64,000 nt of DNA from a bacterium (GTDB lineage: Bacteria; Desulfobacterota; Binatia; DP-6). Below, piece by piece: positions 8,677 to 16,850 of this stretch. The notes under the pieces are model-generated. The model had not been told where the DNA came from. It saw only the letters and a program-made list of their open reading frames with translations, and searched no databases. The position numbers and the translations under genes were made by a program. The stretch covers positions 1 through 64,000 of the forward strand of contig JAHCID010000010.1 in assembly GCA_026129405.1 (NCBI GenBank), written 5' to 3'. Numbering within the stretch: the stretch's first letter is position 1; the number at the start of each line of letters is the position of its first letter.

Positions 8677-9126
8677 TCACTGCGGCGCGCCGTGCGGTTC
8701 GGTGCCCTGGACGACGCGCAACGGGGCGAGCGCGCGGAGGCGGTCGGCGTCGATGGCGACGCCGAGCTCGGGAATGGCGAGCCCCGACGGCGTCCACTCC
8801 GGGAGGAAGAGGAGGGCGCCGGCCTCGGCGTTGTAGCCGAGCTGGACGAGGAGCTCGGGCTCGTAGGTGCGGCACGCCTGGGCGCAGCAGGTGAAGGTCT
8901 CGCGTACCCGGTAGAGGCCTTCGGGGGCGAGCGGATCCAGCGTGGCCGCGAACTCGGGCGACACGGTGTGGCCGGTGTCGTGCCACTGGGCGCGGTTGAG
9001 TGCCCAGGCACGCGGCAGGTAGATGCCGGGCCCCGGGTTGCCGTGATCGTGGAAGTAGACGAGACGCCCGACCGGTACGTGGCCGTCGAGCGCGGTGGTG
9101 GTGCGGTAGAGGCCGCAGGGAGGCAT
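8677..9126 (-). CDS. Conserved-looking hypothetical protein, 149 residues
   Basis: I do not recognise the family. The protein has no signal peptide or membrane segment and is predicted cytoplasmic. It has a mixed alpha/beta composition with an aromatic, histidine-rich N-terminal part (RLVYFHDHGNPGPGIYLP) and a cysteine cluster TCCAQACR near residue 80 that might bind metal. The reading frame has strong GC3 bias and ordinary amino-acid composition, unlike the arginine-rich antisense frames over it. It faces the preceding HTH fragment tail-to-tail with a 13-bp gap. No neighbour suggests a role. Confidence 0.65.
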   Translation of the reverse strand: MPPCGLYRTTTALDGHVPVGRLVYFHDHGNPGPGIYLPRAWALNRAQWHDTGHTVSPEFAATLDPLAPEGLYRVRETFTCCAQACRTYEPELLVQLGYNAEAGALLFLPEWTPSGLAIPELGVAIDADRLRALAPLRVVQGTEPHGAPQ

Positions 9127-9272
9127 GGCTCCACCATGCCCGAGATGCGCCGGTCGCTGAAGCGTTCGGGGGCCTCGACGACCGGAGGACCATGGCGCCG
9201 CCCTCGCGCGACGGGTCGTCGAGGTGCGCGGGCGACCGCGTGCGGCGCCGCCGCGGCGTCCAGGTCGGCGGC

Positions 9273-10109
9273 TCAGGGTGTCGGGCGACAGACGACCTCG
9301 AAGAGCTCGTTCGTCTCCTCGCCGACGCCGCCGCAGACGACCGAGTAGGCCCCCCTGGCGACGTTCTCCAGCCCGCCGCCGACGACCGCGGCCTCGCCGC
9401 GCGCCACGTTGCCGTCTCCGCCGGTGACGACGGCGGCCCCACCCGGCGCGCTGTTGCCGCGGCCGCCGACGACCACCGCCTGGTCGCCGAGCACCACCGC
9501 GTCGCTGCCCGCCGTGACGGCGGCGGCGACGCCGCGTGCGCGGTTGCGGTAGCCGCCGGTCGTGGCCGCCAGCGCGCCGCTGACGACGTTCTCGAGGCCG
9601 CCGAGTGCCGCCCCGCCTTCGCCGCTGACGGTGTTTACCTGCCCACCGACGATCCCGCCCGTGCTCGGGTAGCGGTTGGCCGGCCCGACCACGACGTTGT
9701 GCGATCCGGTCTTGTCCGCGACGTTGCACACGCCGCTGGCGGCACATGGCGCGCCGGCGGTGGTGCAGGTGCCGACGACGGCGCCGTCCTCGATGCAGCG
9801 GCCCTCGTCGTAGCCGACGATCAGATTGCCGCGCCCGTTGGAGGCACCGTAGGTGCTTCCGGAGCCGTCGACGATCTGGAGGTTGGCGCCCTGGACGAGC
9901 ACCGTCGTCTCGCCATTCGCGAAGCTCAGCGGCAGGGCCTTCTCGCGGGCGCGGCACGCCGCGCGCAGTCGGATGGAGGCTCCGTTGCGCACCGCGCCGG
10001 TGGGGCCGTCGACGCGCACGCAGAGCTGGACGGCGTCGGCCGCGCTGGCGCTCAGCAGGACGGAGAGCAGGCACCAGGGCAGCATCGTACGACGGGTCCG
10101 CATCCCCAC
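9273..10109 (-). CDS. Secreted protein with YadA-head-like (Hep_Hag) repeats, no membrane anchor
   Basis: A 278-residue protein with a signal peptide (ending near SASAADA). Several in-frame ATGs within the first nine codons leave the exact start uncertain. A cysteine-containing region (GTCTTAGAPCAASGVC) precedes about eight imperfect 14-residue repeats at residues 150-268. They have the pattern GG-x-x-N-x-A/V-x-G-x-x-A/S-x-V, for example GGLENVVSGALAATTGG and GGRGNSAPGGAAVVTGG. This pattern is known from the left-handed beta-roll heads of trimeric autotransporter adhesins. The coiled-coil stalk and the C-terminal YadA barrel are absent. The protein is probably released or held by a partner; function is unknown. 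Confidence 0.75.
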   Translation of the reverse strand: MGMRTRRTMLPWCLLSVLLSASAADAVQLCVRVDGPTGAVRNGASIRLRAACRAREKALPLSFANGETTVLVQGANLQIVDGSGSTYGASNGRGNLIVGYDEGRCIEDGAVVGTCTTAGAPCAASGVCNVADKTGSHNVVVGPANRYPSTGGIVGGQVNTVSGEGGAALGGLENVVSGALAATTGGYRNRARGVAAAVTAGSDAVVLGDQAVVVGGRGNSAPGGAAVVTGGDGNVARGEAAVVGGGLENVARGAYSVVCGGVGEETNELFEVVCRPTP

Positions 10110-10241
10110 CTAGGGAAGCAAGCTGGATGCCAGGGCGCGGTACGCGCGCTGGGGCATGGCGTCTGGCTCGCGTGCAGTCGCTTGCAGGTGCGCGCGCTTC
10201 GGCACCCGGGCGCCGGGCCGTTGGTCGCAGAGCATCGCCGG

Positions 10242-12896
10242 CTAGCGCCCGCAGGCCCGCCGCGCGAGGTACACGCCGGTGGTGCCGTCGCGATCGTCTT
10301 CCCACGCGACCAGGCAGCGCCGCTGCTTCCCGCGCCCCGCGAGCGCCAACGACGGGCGGCTCTGATGGCTCGGCCCCGTGCCCGTGTCGTCGACACGCTC
10401 CGACGCGCCCCAGGTCGTGCCCCCGTCGGTGCTGCGCGCGAAGAAGACGTCGGCATTGCCGAGGCGATCGTCCTGCCAGGCTGCGAAGACCGTGCCCTTC
10501 GCCAGCGCCAGCGACGGCAGCCACTGGCTCGTCGGCGTGTCGCGGTTCGGGTCGAAGTCCACGCGCGAGTCGTCGATCTGGACGTTGGCGGCGAAGGTGG
10601 CACCGGCGTCGGTGCTCACCGCGGCGAACAGGTTCGGGTCGGCCTCGCGCGCACGGACGTCCGTCCACCCCACGACGACGCGGCCCTGGCCGTCGGCGAC
10701 GACGGACGGCGTGTCGTGGATGCGCTCGTAGGCCGGGAAGTCGTCGAGGCGCACGTTGGCGCCGAAGGTGGCGCCGGCGTCGTCGCTGCGCGCCAGGTAG
10801 ACGTCCCAGTTGTTGCTGCGGAAGTCGACCCAGGCGATCCACACCTGCCGCCCGGCGGCGGCGATGGTGGGCGCCCACTTGTTGTCCTGGTGGGTCGAGA
10901 GCGGGACCGGGGCACCCTGATCGACGCGCACCGCCGGTGCGAAGCGGTCGTTCGCGACGGCGCGCGCGACATAGACGTGCTCGAACGCCTCGCCCTCGGG
11001 CCCGGGGTCGCGCTCGTCGATCCAGGTGACGACGGGCGTCGTGCCGGCGAAGGCGATTGCCGGCAGCCACTTGCCGGCGGTGTCGTCGTCGTCGACCCGC
11101 ACCGCGGCGCCTTTGGCGCGGCCGCGGGCGTCGAGCCAGCGCAGCATGATGCGGCCGCGGTCGTCGCTGCGTCCGTCGGCGAACTCCTGCCACACGACGG
11201 CGACCCGCTTGCCCCGCACCGCGATGGCCGGAAACGTCTCGTGGACGCTGCCGCGGGCGTTGCCGCTGACGCGGATCGGTGCGCCGAAGCGGGCGCCGCC
11301 GTGCTTGCCGACGGCGAGGAAGACGTTGGGCAGCTCGCCCGCGGATGCCTCGTGCCACACGACGAAGACGCGCTTGCCGCGCGTCGCCACGCGCGGCGCG
11401 CGGCGGGCCGGCCCGCCCGCGGACGTCACACGAACGCTCGCCGAGAAGTGCGGCGGCGTCTCGCGGGTGGCGTCGACGGCGCCGGTGCCGTCGCCGTCGG
11501 GCAGGGTCACGTCGTGCCAGACCACGGCTTCGCGGTAGCCGTTCTCGCAGGCTCCGGGGACGCGCGGGCCGGGGCAGGGTATGCCCGAGCCGGGGAGCAG
11601 GTGGGCTCCCTGTGCGGCCAGCTGCGCGCGGCGCTGCGCCAGCGTCAGGCTGGGGTCGCCGAGCCCGGGATCGGGCACGATCCACGGCGCGATCGCGCGG
11701 AACCCGGTGTCGGGATTCTGGCCGATCCAGGCGTTCTCGGCCCCGAGCGGGCCGGGCAGCGTCTTGGTGCGCCGGCCGAGGATCGCCGACTGGCCGTCGA
11801 AGGTGATGTCGAGCAGGTTGCCGGTGAGGCTGGCGTTCACGTTCGCCGCCCAGCCGGGATTGCGCTGGAGGTTCGCGAAGCCGCCCTCCTTGAAGACGTC
11901 GGGCGACCACTCGGCGGTGTCGTAGGCCCACGAGCTGAAGGCCTCGGGCTGGAGGATCAGGTTGGCACCCTTGGCGGCGAAGCGCGCGTTGACGTCGGGC
12001 ATCCATGCGTCCTTCGAGATCACGATCGCGAGCCGGCCGACCGGGGTATCGAGCACCTCCAGGTCGCGGACGGGGCCGGCGCCGAGGGCGAGGCCGAGCG
12101 GCTCGCCGGGCGGCGGTTGCTCGATCGGCGTCAGATAGGCCTTGTCCGTCGAGCCACGGATGACGCCGCCGGTCTCCGCGGGCGCGCGCAGGGTGCCGCC
12201 GTGGCCGTCGGGCACGAGGATCGCGCCGTCGGGCGCGAACACGTACGTGGAGTTCACCGGCCGCGCCGACGTCGCCTCGTAGGCGTACGTCCGCTCCGGC
12301 TCGTCCGGATCGCGCAGGAGGTCGACGAGCGCAGGATCGGCCGCCGCATCGATGCGGCGGGCGGGGGCCAGATCGGCGCAGGCGGCGATGTGGACGCCGT
12401 GCGCGACCGCGAGCTCGCGGAAGGTCTCCGTGAAGGCGCGGTGGAGCGTATCGGTCAGGGCGAGGACGAGGTAGCGCACCGGCGGCTGGCCCGGGTACTT
12501 CGCCTGGTAGTGCGCCACCTGGGCGCCGTAGGGCTCGAACAGGCTCGCGATCGCGAGCGGCGCCGAGGCCTGGAGCCGCGCGCCGGCGCCGCGGCTGCCG
12601 ATGAAGGCGGCGATCAGCCCGACGCTCTCGGGGAACACGACGAGCGCGTGCTCGGGCGCGAGCGGATCGACGGCCCGAAGGTGGCTGGCGACGTCGTCGA
12701 CGCCCGCCTGCACGAGGCTCGCCCGCTGCGGATGCGCGGCGTCCATGAGCGCCGCCATCTTGTCGCGGAACGACTGGTAGGTGAGCGCGTCGTCGAGCCG
12801 CTGCGCGTTGCCGACGGCGAAGATGCGCACGCTCGCCGCGTGCGCGGGGACGAGCGAGACGGCGAAGAGCAGGGCGACGAGCCACGACCGGCGCAT
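10242..12896 (-). CDS. Exported fusion of a nitrilase-fold domain and a BNR/sialidase-like beta-propeller
   Basis: An 884-residue protein with a signal peptide (residues 1-20, AHA-AS). Residues about 23-400 resemble the carbon-nitrogen hydrolase fold. Glu90 sits in VVFPES, Lys252 in STDKAYLTP, and the strand that normally carries the catalytic cysteine reads RLAIVISKDAWMP, with Ser294 at that position. Residues about 470-884 form a propeller with Asp-box repeats: SDDAGATFG, STDAGATFA and STDGGTTWG. Sequence similarity suggests the vanin/biotinidase side of the nitrilase family, which is a weak inference. With serine for cysteine the amidase may be inactive or altered. Substrate and partner are unknown. 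Confidence 0.75.
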   Translation of the reverse strand: MRRSWLVALLFAVSLVPAHAASVRIFAVGNAQRLDDALTYQSFRDKMAALMDAAHPQRASLVQAGVDDVASHLRAVDPLAPEHALVVFPESVGLIAAFIGSRGAGARLQASAPLAIASLFEPYGAQVAHYQAKYPGQPPVRYLVLALTDTLHRAFTETFRELAVAHGVHIAACADLAPARRIDAAADPALVDLLRDPDEPERTYAYEATSARPVNSTYVFAPDGAILVPDGHGGTLRAPAETGGVIRGSTDKAYLTPIEQPPPGEPLGLALGAGPVRDLEVLDTPVGRLAIVISKDAWMPDVNARFAAKGANLILQPEAFSSWAYDTAEWSPDVFKEGGFANLQRNPGWAANVNASLTGNLLDITFDGQSAILGRRTKTLPGPLGAENAWIGQNPDTGFRAIAPWIVPDPGLGDPSLTLAQRRAQLAAQGAHLLPGSGIPCPGPRVPGACENGYREAVVWHDVTLPDGDGTGAVDATRETPPHFSASVRVTSAGGPARRAPRVATRGKRVFVVWHEASAGELPNVFLAVGKHGGARFGAPIRVSGNARGSVHETFPAIAVRGKRVAVVWQEFADGRSDDRGRIMLRWLDARGRAKGAAVRVDDDDTAGKWLPAIAFAGTTPVVTWIDERDPGPEGEAFEHVYVARAVANDRFAPAVRVDQGAPVPLSTHQDNKWAPTIAAAGRQVWIAWVDFRSNNWDVYLARSDDAGATFGANVRLDDFPAYERIHDTPSVVADGQGRVVVGWTDVRAREADPNLFAAVSTDAGATFAANVQIDDSRVDFDPNRDTPTSQWLPSLALAKGTVFAAWQDDRLGNADVFFARSTDGGTTWGASERVDDTGTGPSHQSRPSLALAGRGKQRRCLVAWEDDRDGTTGVYLARRACGR

Positions 12897-12958
12897 CGCG
12901 CGACCCTAGCGTCGCCGTCGCGCCAGCGGCAAGACCGGCCGGTCGCGCCGGCAGTGCC

Positions 12959-13216
12959 TCAGTGCAGCGGGTGGTACGGGCCCTGGAGGACGCCGAGCAC
13001 CGTCAGACCGTCCTCGTCGTCGACGTAGTAGAGGATGTAGTAGTCGTCGATCGCGAGGTAGTGGCAGCCGCCGACGCCCTGGAGCTCCGACGACCCCGGC
13101 GGATGCGGATCGTCGGCGAGCTGGATGATCGCCTCGCCGATTGCCCGGAGCGGCGTCTGCGGGACGAGCTCGAGCTCACGGTAGGCGCTGTACGTGATGT
13201 TGAGCTTCCCCGTCAT
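12959..13216 (-). CDS. ParE/RelE-superfamily toxin-like protein without adjacent antitoxin
   Basis: An 85-residue protein starting at the ATG at 13216; a longer in-frame start upstream adds only low-complexity sequence. The order of elements fits the RelE/ParE fold: an N-terminal strand (KLNITYSAYREL), two helices, then CHYLAIDDYYILYYVDDE and a last strand TVLGVLQG. Family members either cleave mRNA at the ribosome or poison gyrase. No small antitoxin gene lies on this strand in the 200 bp upstream, and the next gene upstream is divergent. It may be a solitary or domesticated toxin relative. Confidence 0.65.
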   Translation of the reverse strand: MTGKLNITYSAYRELELVPQTPLRAIGEAIIQLADDPHPPGSSELQGVGGCHYLAIDDYYILYYVDDEDGLTVLGVLQGPYHPLH

Positions 13217-13415
13217 ACAGTCGGGAGAGCTATCGGCACCGCACGCGACGGGCTTGAGTGTGGGAAGCCCGGTCACGCACCTGCCTTACAGGCATGCCTT
13301 GCGCGCCGCTGCGGCAGCCTCGCCTTGCGTTTCTGGAGGTGCGTCAGTACCTTGACGCGCGTTGCGGGATGACGCGGGTGGAGCGGACGCGGGTGCTCGA
13401 AAGGGGTGCGCATCG

Positions 13416-13850
13416 ATGCCTGCCAGTGCTTCCGAAGTCCTCGTCGCCAGGCGATATCTCGAGCGAGGGTTCCTCGACGCCGCCATGCGGCTCTTCGTCC
13501 GCAACGCGGCAGCGGTCGATCCTGGCGATTGGTCACGTCTGGCGGATCGTTTGATGGAGCGTCACCGGGTCCAGGACGTCGTCCGGGTCTGCGAGCTGGG
13601 CGGAGTACCCCTGCCGCGCGAGCGGATGCTGTCGATGGCCGACGGCTGTCTGCGTCGCAAGGACGTCGACGGCGCGATCCGCCTCTATGAGCTCGGCGAG
13701 GCCGATCGCGAGCGCTGGGCCCACCTGGTCGACGTCCTGACCGGTCTGCCCGAGCGCACGCGCCAGGCCATCCATGTGGCCGACCGCCACCTACGTCCCG
13801 ACGATCCGAACGGCCTGGACGCCTCCGCGCGTCTGACGGTGGCCCGGTAG
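13416..13850 (+). CDS. Hypothetical helical-repeat protein, 144 residues
   Basis: I chose the ATG at 13416 because a purine-rich stretch (aaggggtg at 13401) precedes it. An in-frame start at 13362 would add an unlikely N-terminus. The sequence is entirely alpha-helical in character. Short units such as ARRYLERGFLDAAMRLF and DGAIRLYELGEADRERW recall TPR/SEL1-type repeats, but I cannot assign a family. No signal peptide or membrane segment is seen, so it is probably a cytoplasmic scaffold. It diverges from the toxin-like gene and ends 36 bp before hisC. Confidence 0.6.
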   Translation: MPASASEVLVARRYLERGFLDAAMRLFVRNAAAVDPGDWSRLADRLMERHRVQDVVRVCELGGVPLPRERMLSMADGCLRRKDVDGAIRLYELGEADRERWAHLVDVLTGLPERTRQAIHVADRHLRPDDPNGLDASARLTVAR

Positions 13851-13885
13851 CCCTGGCCCGGCCCTCGGATTGGCTGCGGCCCGCG

Positions 13886-14905
<1,020 letters not shown>

Positions 14906-14939
14906 CGCGCCCCGGGGGGCGGCGCTAGCAGCGCGAGAG

Positions 14940-16043
14940 GTGGCCGAGCCGAGCCCGAGCGTCCGCGAGGACATGCCGTGGGGCGCGTGTCCGCTGCCCA
15001 CGGATCCGCCGCCTCCCGAGCTGGCGCGCGAGGTACGCCGGCACCTCGGGACGGTGCCGATCTGGGCGGGCGTCCTCGCACCGGCGCCGTGGGTCGTGCG
15101 CTGCAACATCGGGCTCCTGGGTGCGCCTCTCGCCCACCTGCCGTCGCGTCTCTGGGAGCTGGCGACGCTCGTCGTGAGCCAGGACAACTCGTGTCGCTAC
15201 TGCTTCGGGACCCAGCGCACGCTGCTGCGCATCCTCGGCTATCGCGAGGCCGAGATCGATCGGCTGGCGCACGACCTCGATCGTGCCGACGTCTCGCCGA
15301 TCGAGCGGGCGGCGCTGGGCTTCGCCCGCCGGGTGTCACGGGCACAGCCCCGGCCGGGCGCCGCCGACCGCACGGCGCTCGTCGACGGCGGCTTCCCGGC
15401 CGCGGCCGTGCCCGAGCTCGTCTTCGCCGCCGGCGCCGTGGTCTACGCGAATCGCCTCTCCACTCTCGTCGCGATGCCGCCGGAGAGCTTCGAGCTCGCG
15501 GCCGAGCATCCGCTCGGCCGGCTCCTCATGCCGCTGGTCTCGCGGCTCGTTCGGCGACGCTTCGCGCATCCGCGCGGCCGGCCCATGCCCGCGCCCGCGG
15601 CGACGGGCGGCGTCGGCGACGCGGTGGTCGCGGCCCTCGGCGAGGTGCCGGCTGCGGCCGCGCTGCGCGAGGCGATCGACGCCGCGTTCGCCTCGTCGAT
15701 CCTCCCGCGCCGAACGAAGCTCCTCTGCTGGGGCGTCGTGGCGCGCGCGCTCGGCTGCCCGGCGAACGAGCGGGAGGCCGTGGACGCGCTCTGGCGCGAG
15801 GGCGTGGCGCCCGTCGAGGTCGCAGGCGTGCTCGCACACCTCGGCGGCCCCGGCGTCGACGCCCGCGAGGCGCAGCTGCTCGCGCTGGCGCGCGAGTCGG
15901 TGCACTACCAGGTGCCCGTGATCCAGGAGCGGCTGCGGGCGGCGGCGACGACGCTCGGCGCGGACGAGACCGTCGAGCTGGTCGGCTTCCTCGCGCTCGC
16001 GAACGGCGCCGTGCGCATCGGCGCCATGCTCGACGCGTGCTGA
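14940..16043 (+). CDS. Tandem carboxymuconolactone decarboxylase/AhpD-fold protein
   Basis: A 367-residue protein from the GTG at 14940. The ATG at 14973 (356 residues) is an equally good start and has a better N-terminus. Two copies of the all-helical AhpD/CMD fold are visible. The first (about 50-180) carries SQDNSCRYCFGTQRTLL, a CxxC like the peroxidase-reducing cysteines of AhpD but with no histidine in the usual spot. The second (about 250-365) includes LPRRTKLLCWGVVARALGC. A thiol-redox or peroxide-related role is possible but unproven. Its end overlaps the start of the cyclase gene by 7 bases, so the two are co-translated. Confidence 0.75.
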   Translation: MAEPSPSVREDMPWGACPLPTDPPPPELAREVRRHLGTVPIWAGVLAPAPWVVRCNIGLLGAPLAHLPSRLWELATLVVSQDNSCRYCFGTQRTLLRILGYREAEIDRLAHDLDRADVSPIERAALGFARRVSRAQPRPGAADRTALVDGGFPAAAVPELVFAAGAVVYANRLSTLVAMPPESFELAAEHPLGRLLMPLVSRLVRRRFAHPRGRPMPAPAATGGVGDAVVAALGEVPAAAALREAIDAAFASSILPRRTKLLCWGVVARALGCPANEREAVDALWREGVAPVEVAGVLAHLGGPGVDAREAQLLALARESVHYQVPVIQERLRAAATTLGADETVELVGFLALANGAVRIGAMLDAC

Positions 16044-16816
16044 CCGCGCTGCTCGGCGCCGTCGCGGCGGCGCTCGCCGTGGTCGCGCTCCGGGCGCGTC
16101 GACGGGCTACGGCGCTGGCGGAGCGGCTGGCGACCGCGTCGCGCGAGCTGGAGAGGCTGCAGCAGAGCTTCACGCGCTTCGCGCCCGCGGAGGTGGTCGA
16201 GGACATCATCGCCCGCGGCGTGTCGACGATGCCCGTCACCAAGGAGGTGACGGTGCTCTTCGCCGACCTGCGCGGCTTCACCGCGCTCGCCGAGACCATG
16301 CCCCCGAGCGATCTCGTGCGGATGCTGAACGGCTGGTTCGCGGCGATGGCCGACGCCGTCGCCGCCCACCGCGGTCACCTGGCGAAGTTCCTCGGCGACG
16401 GCTTCCTCGCGCTGTTCGGAGCGCTGGAGGCGAACCCCTGGCAGACCGACGACGCCGTGCGCGCCGCGCTGGCGATGCGTGCCGCGGTGCGCGGCTACAA
16501 CGCGCGCCTGCGCGACCAGGGGCTCCCGCCGCTCGCGATCGCCGTGGGCATCCACCGCGGCCCGGTCGTCGCCGGGCTGCTCGGCACCGATCTGCTCGTC
16601 GAGTACGGCGTGATCGGCGCTACGGTGAACCTGGCGTCCCGGGTCGAGCGGCTCACGCGCGAGCACGGGACGGACGTGCTCGTGACATCGGCGGTGCGCG
16701 ACGTGCTCGATCCGCGCGTCCGCCTGCGCGCGCTCCCGCCGGCGATGGTCCCCGGGGTGGCAGAGCCGGTCTCGACGTTCGCCGTCGAGGCCGGCGTCGC
16801 GGCGCCGGCGGAGTAG
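16037..16816 (+). CDS. Class III adenylate cyclase with N-terminal membrane anchor
   Basis: A 259-residue protein with a GTG start overlapping the preceding stop. One hydrophobic segment at residues 2-18 anchors it, followed by a short coiled coil and a complete class III cyclase domain. The first metal aspartate is in VTVLFADLRGFT. The substrate-selecting lysine and second metal aspartate are in LAKFLGDGFLALFG. The transition-state region lies in GATVNLASRVERL. The lysine supports ATP rather than GTP as substrate. The catalytic residues look intact. The product would be cAMP; no cAMP receptor is encoded nearby. Confidence 0.88.
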   Translation: MLTALLGAVAAALAVVALRARRRATALAERLATASRELERLQQSFTRFAPAEVVEDIIARGVSTMPVTKEVTVLFADLRGFTALAETMPPSDLVRMLNGWFAAMADAVAAHRGHLAKFLGDGFLALFGALEANPWQTDDAVRAALAMRAAVRGYNARLRDQGLPPLAIAVGIHRGPVVAGLLGTDLLVEYGVIGATVNLASRVERLTREHGTDVLVTSAVRDVLDPRVRLRALPPAMVPGVAEPVSTFAVEAGVAAPAE

Positions 16817-16850
16817 CGGGGCACGGATCGGCTCGCGCGGGCGCTCGCGG

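Noticed and set aside
8677-12885. A continuous 1402-codon minus-strand open frame spanning three genes
   Set aside because: Only its last 149 codons (8677-9126) have normal composition. The rest is arginine-rich antisense or off-frame sequence over genes in another frame, which is common at this GC content.
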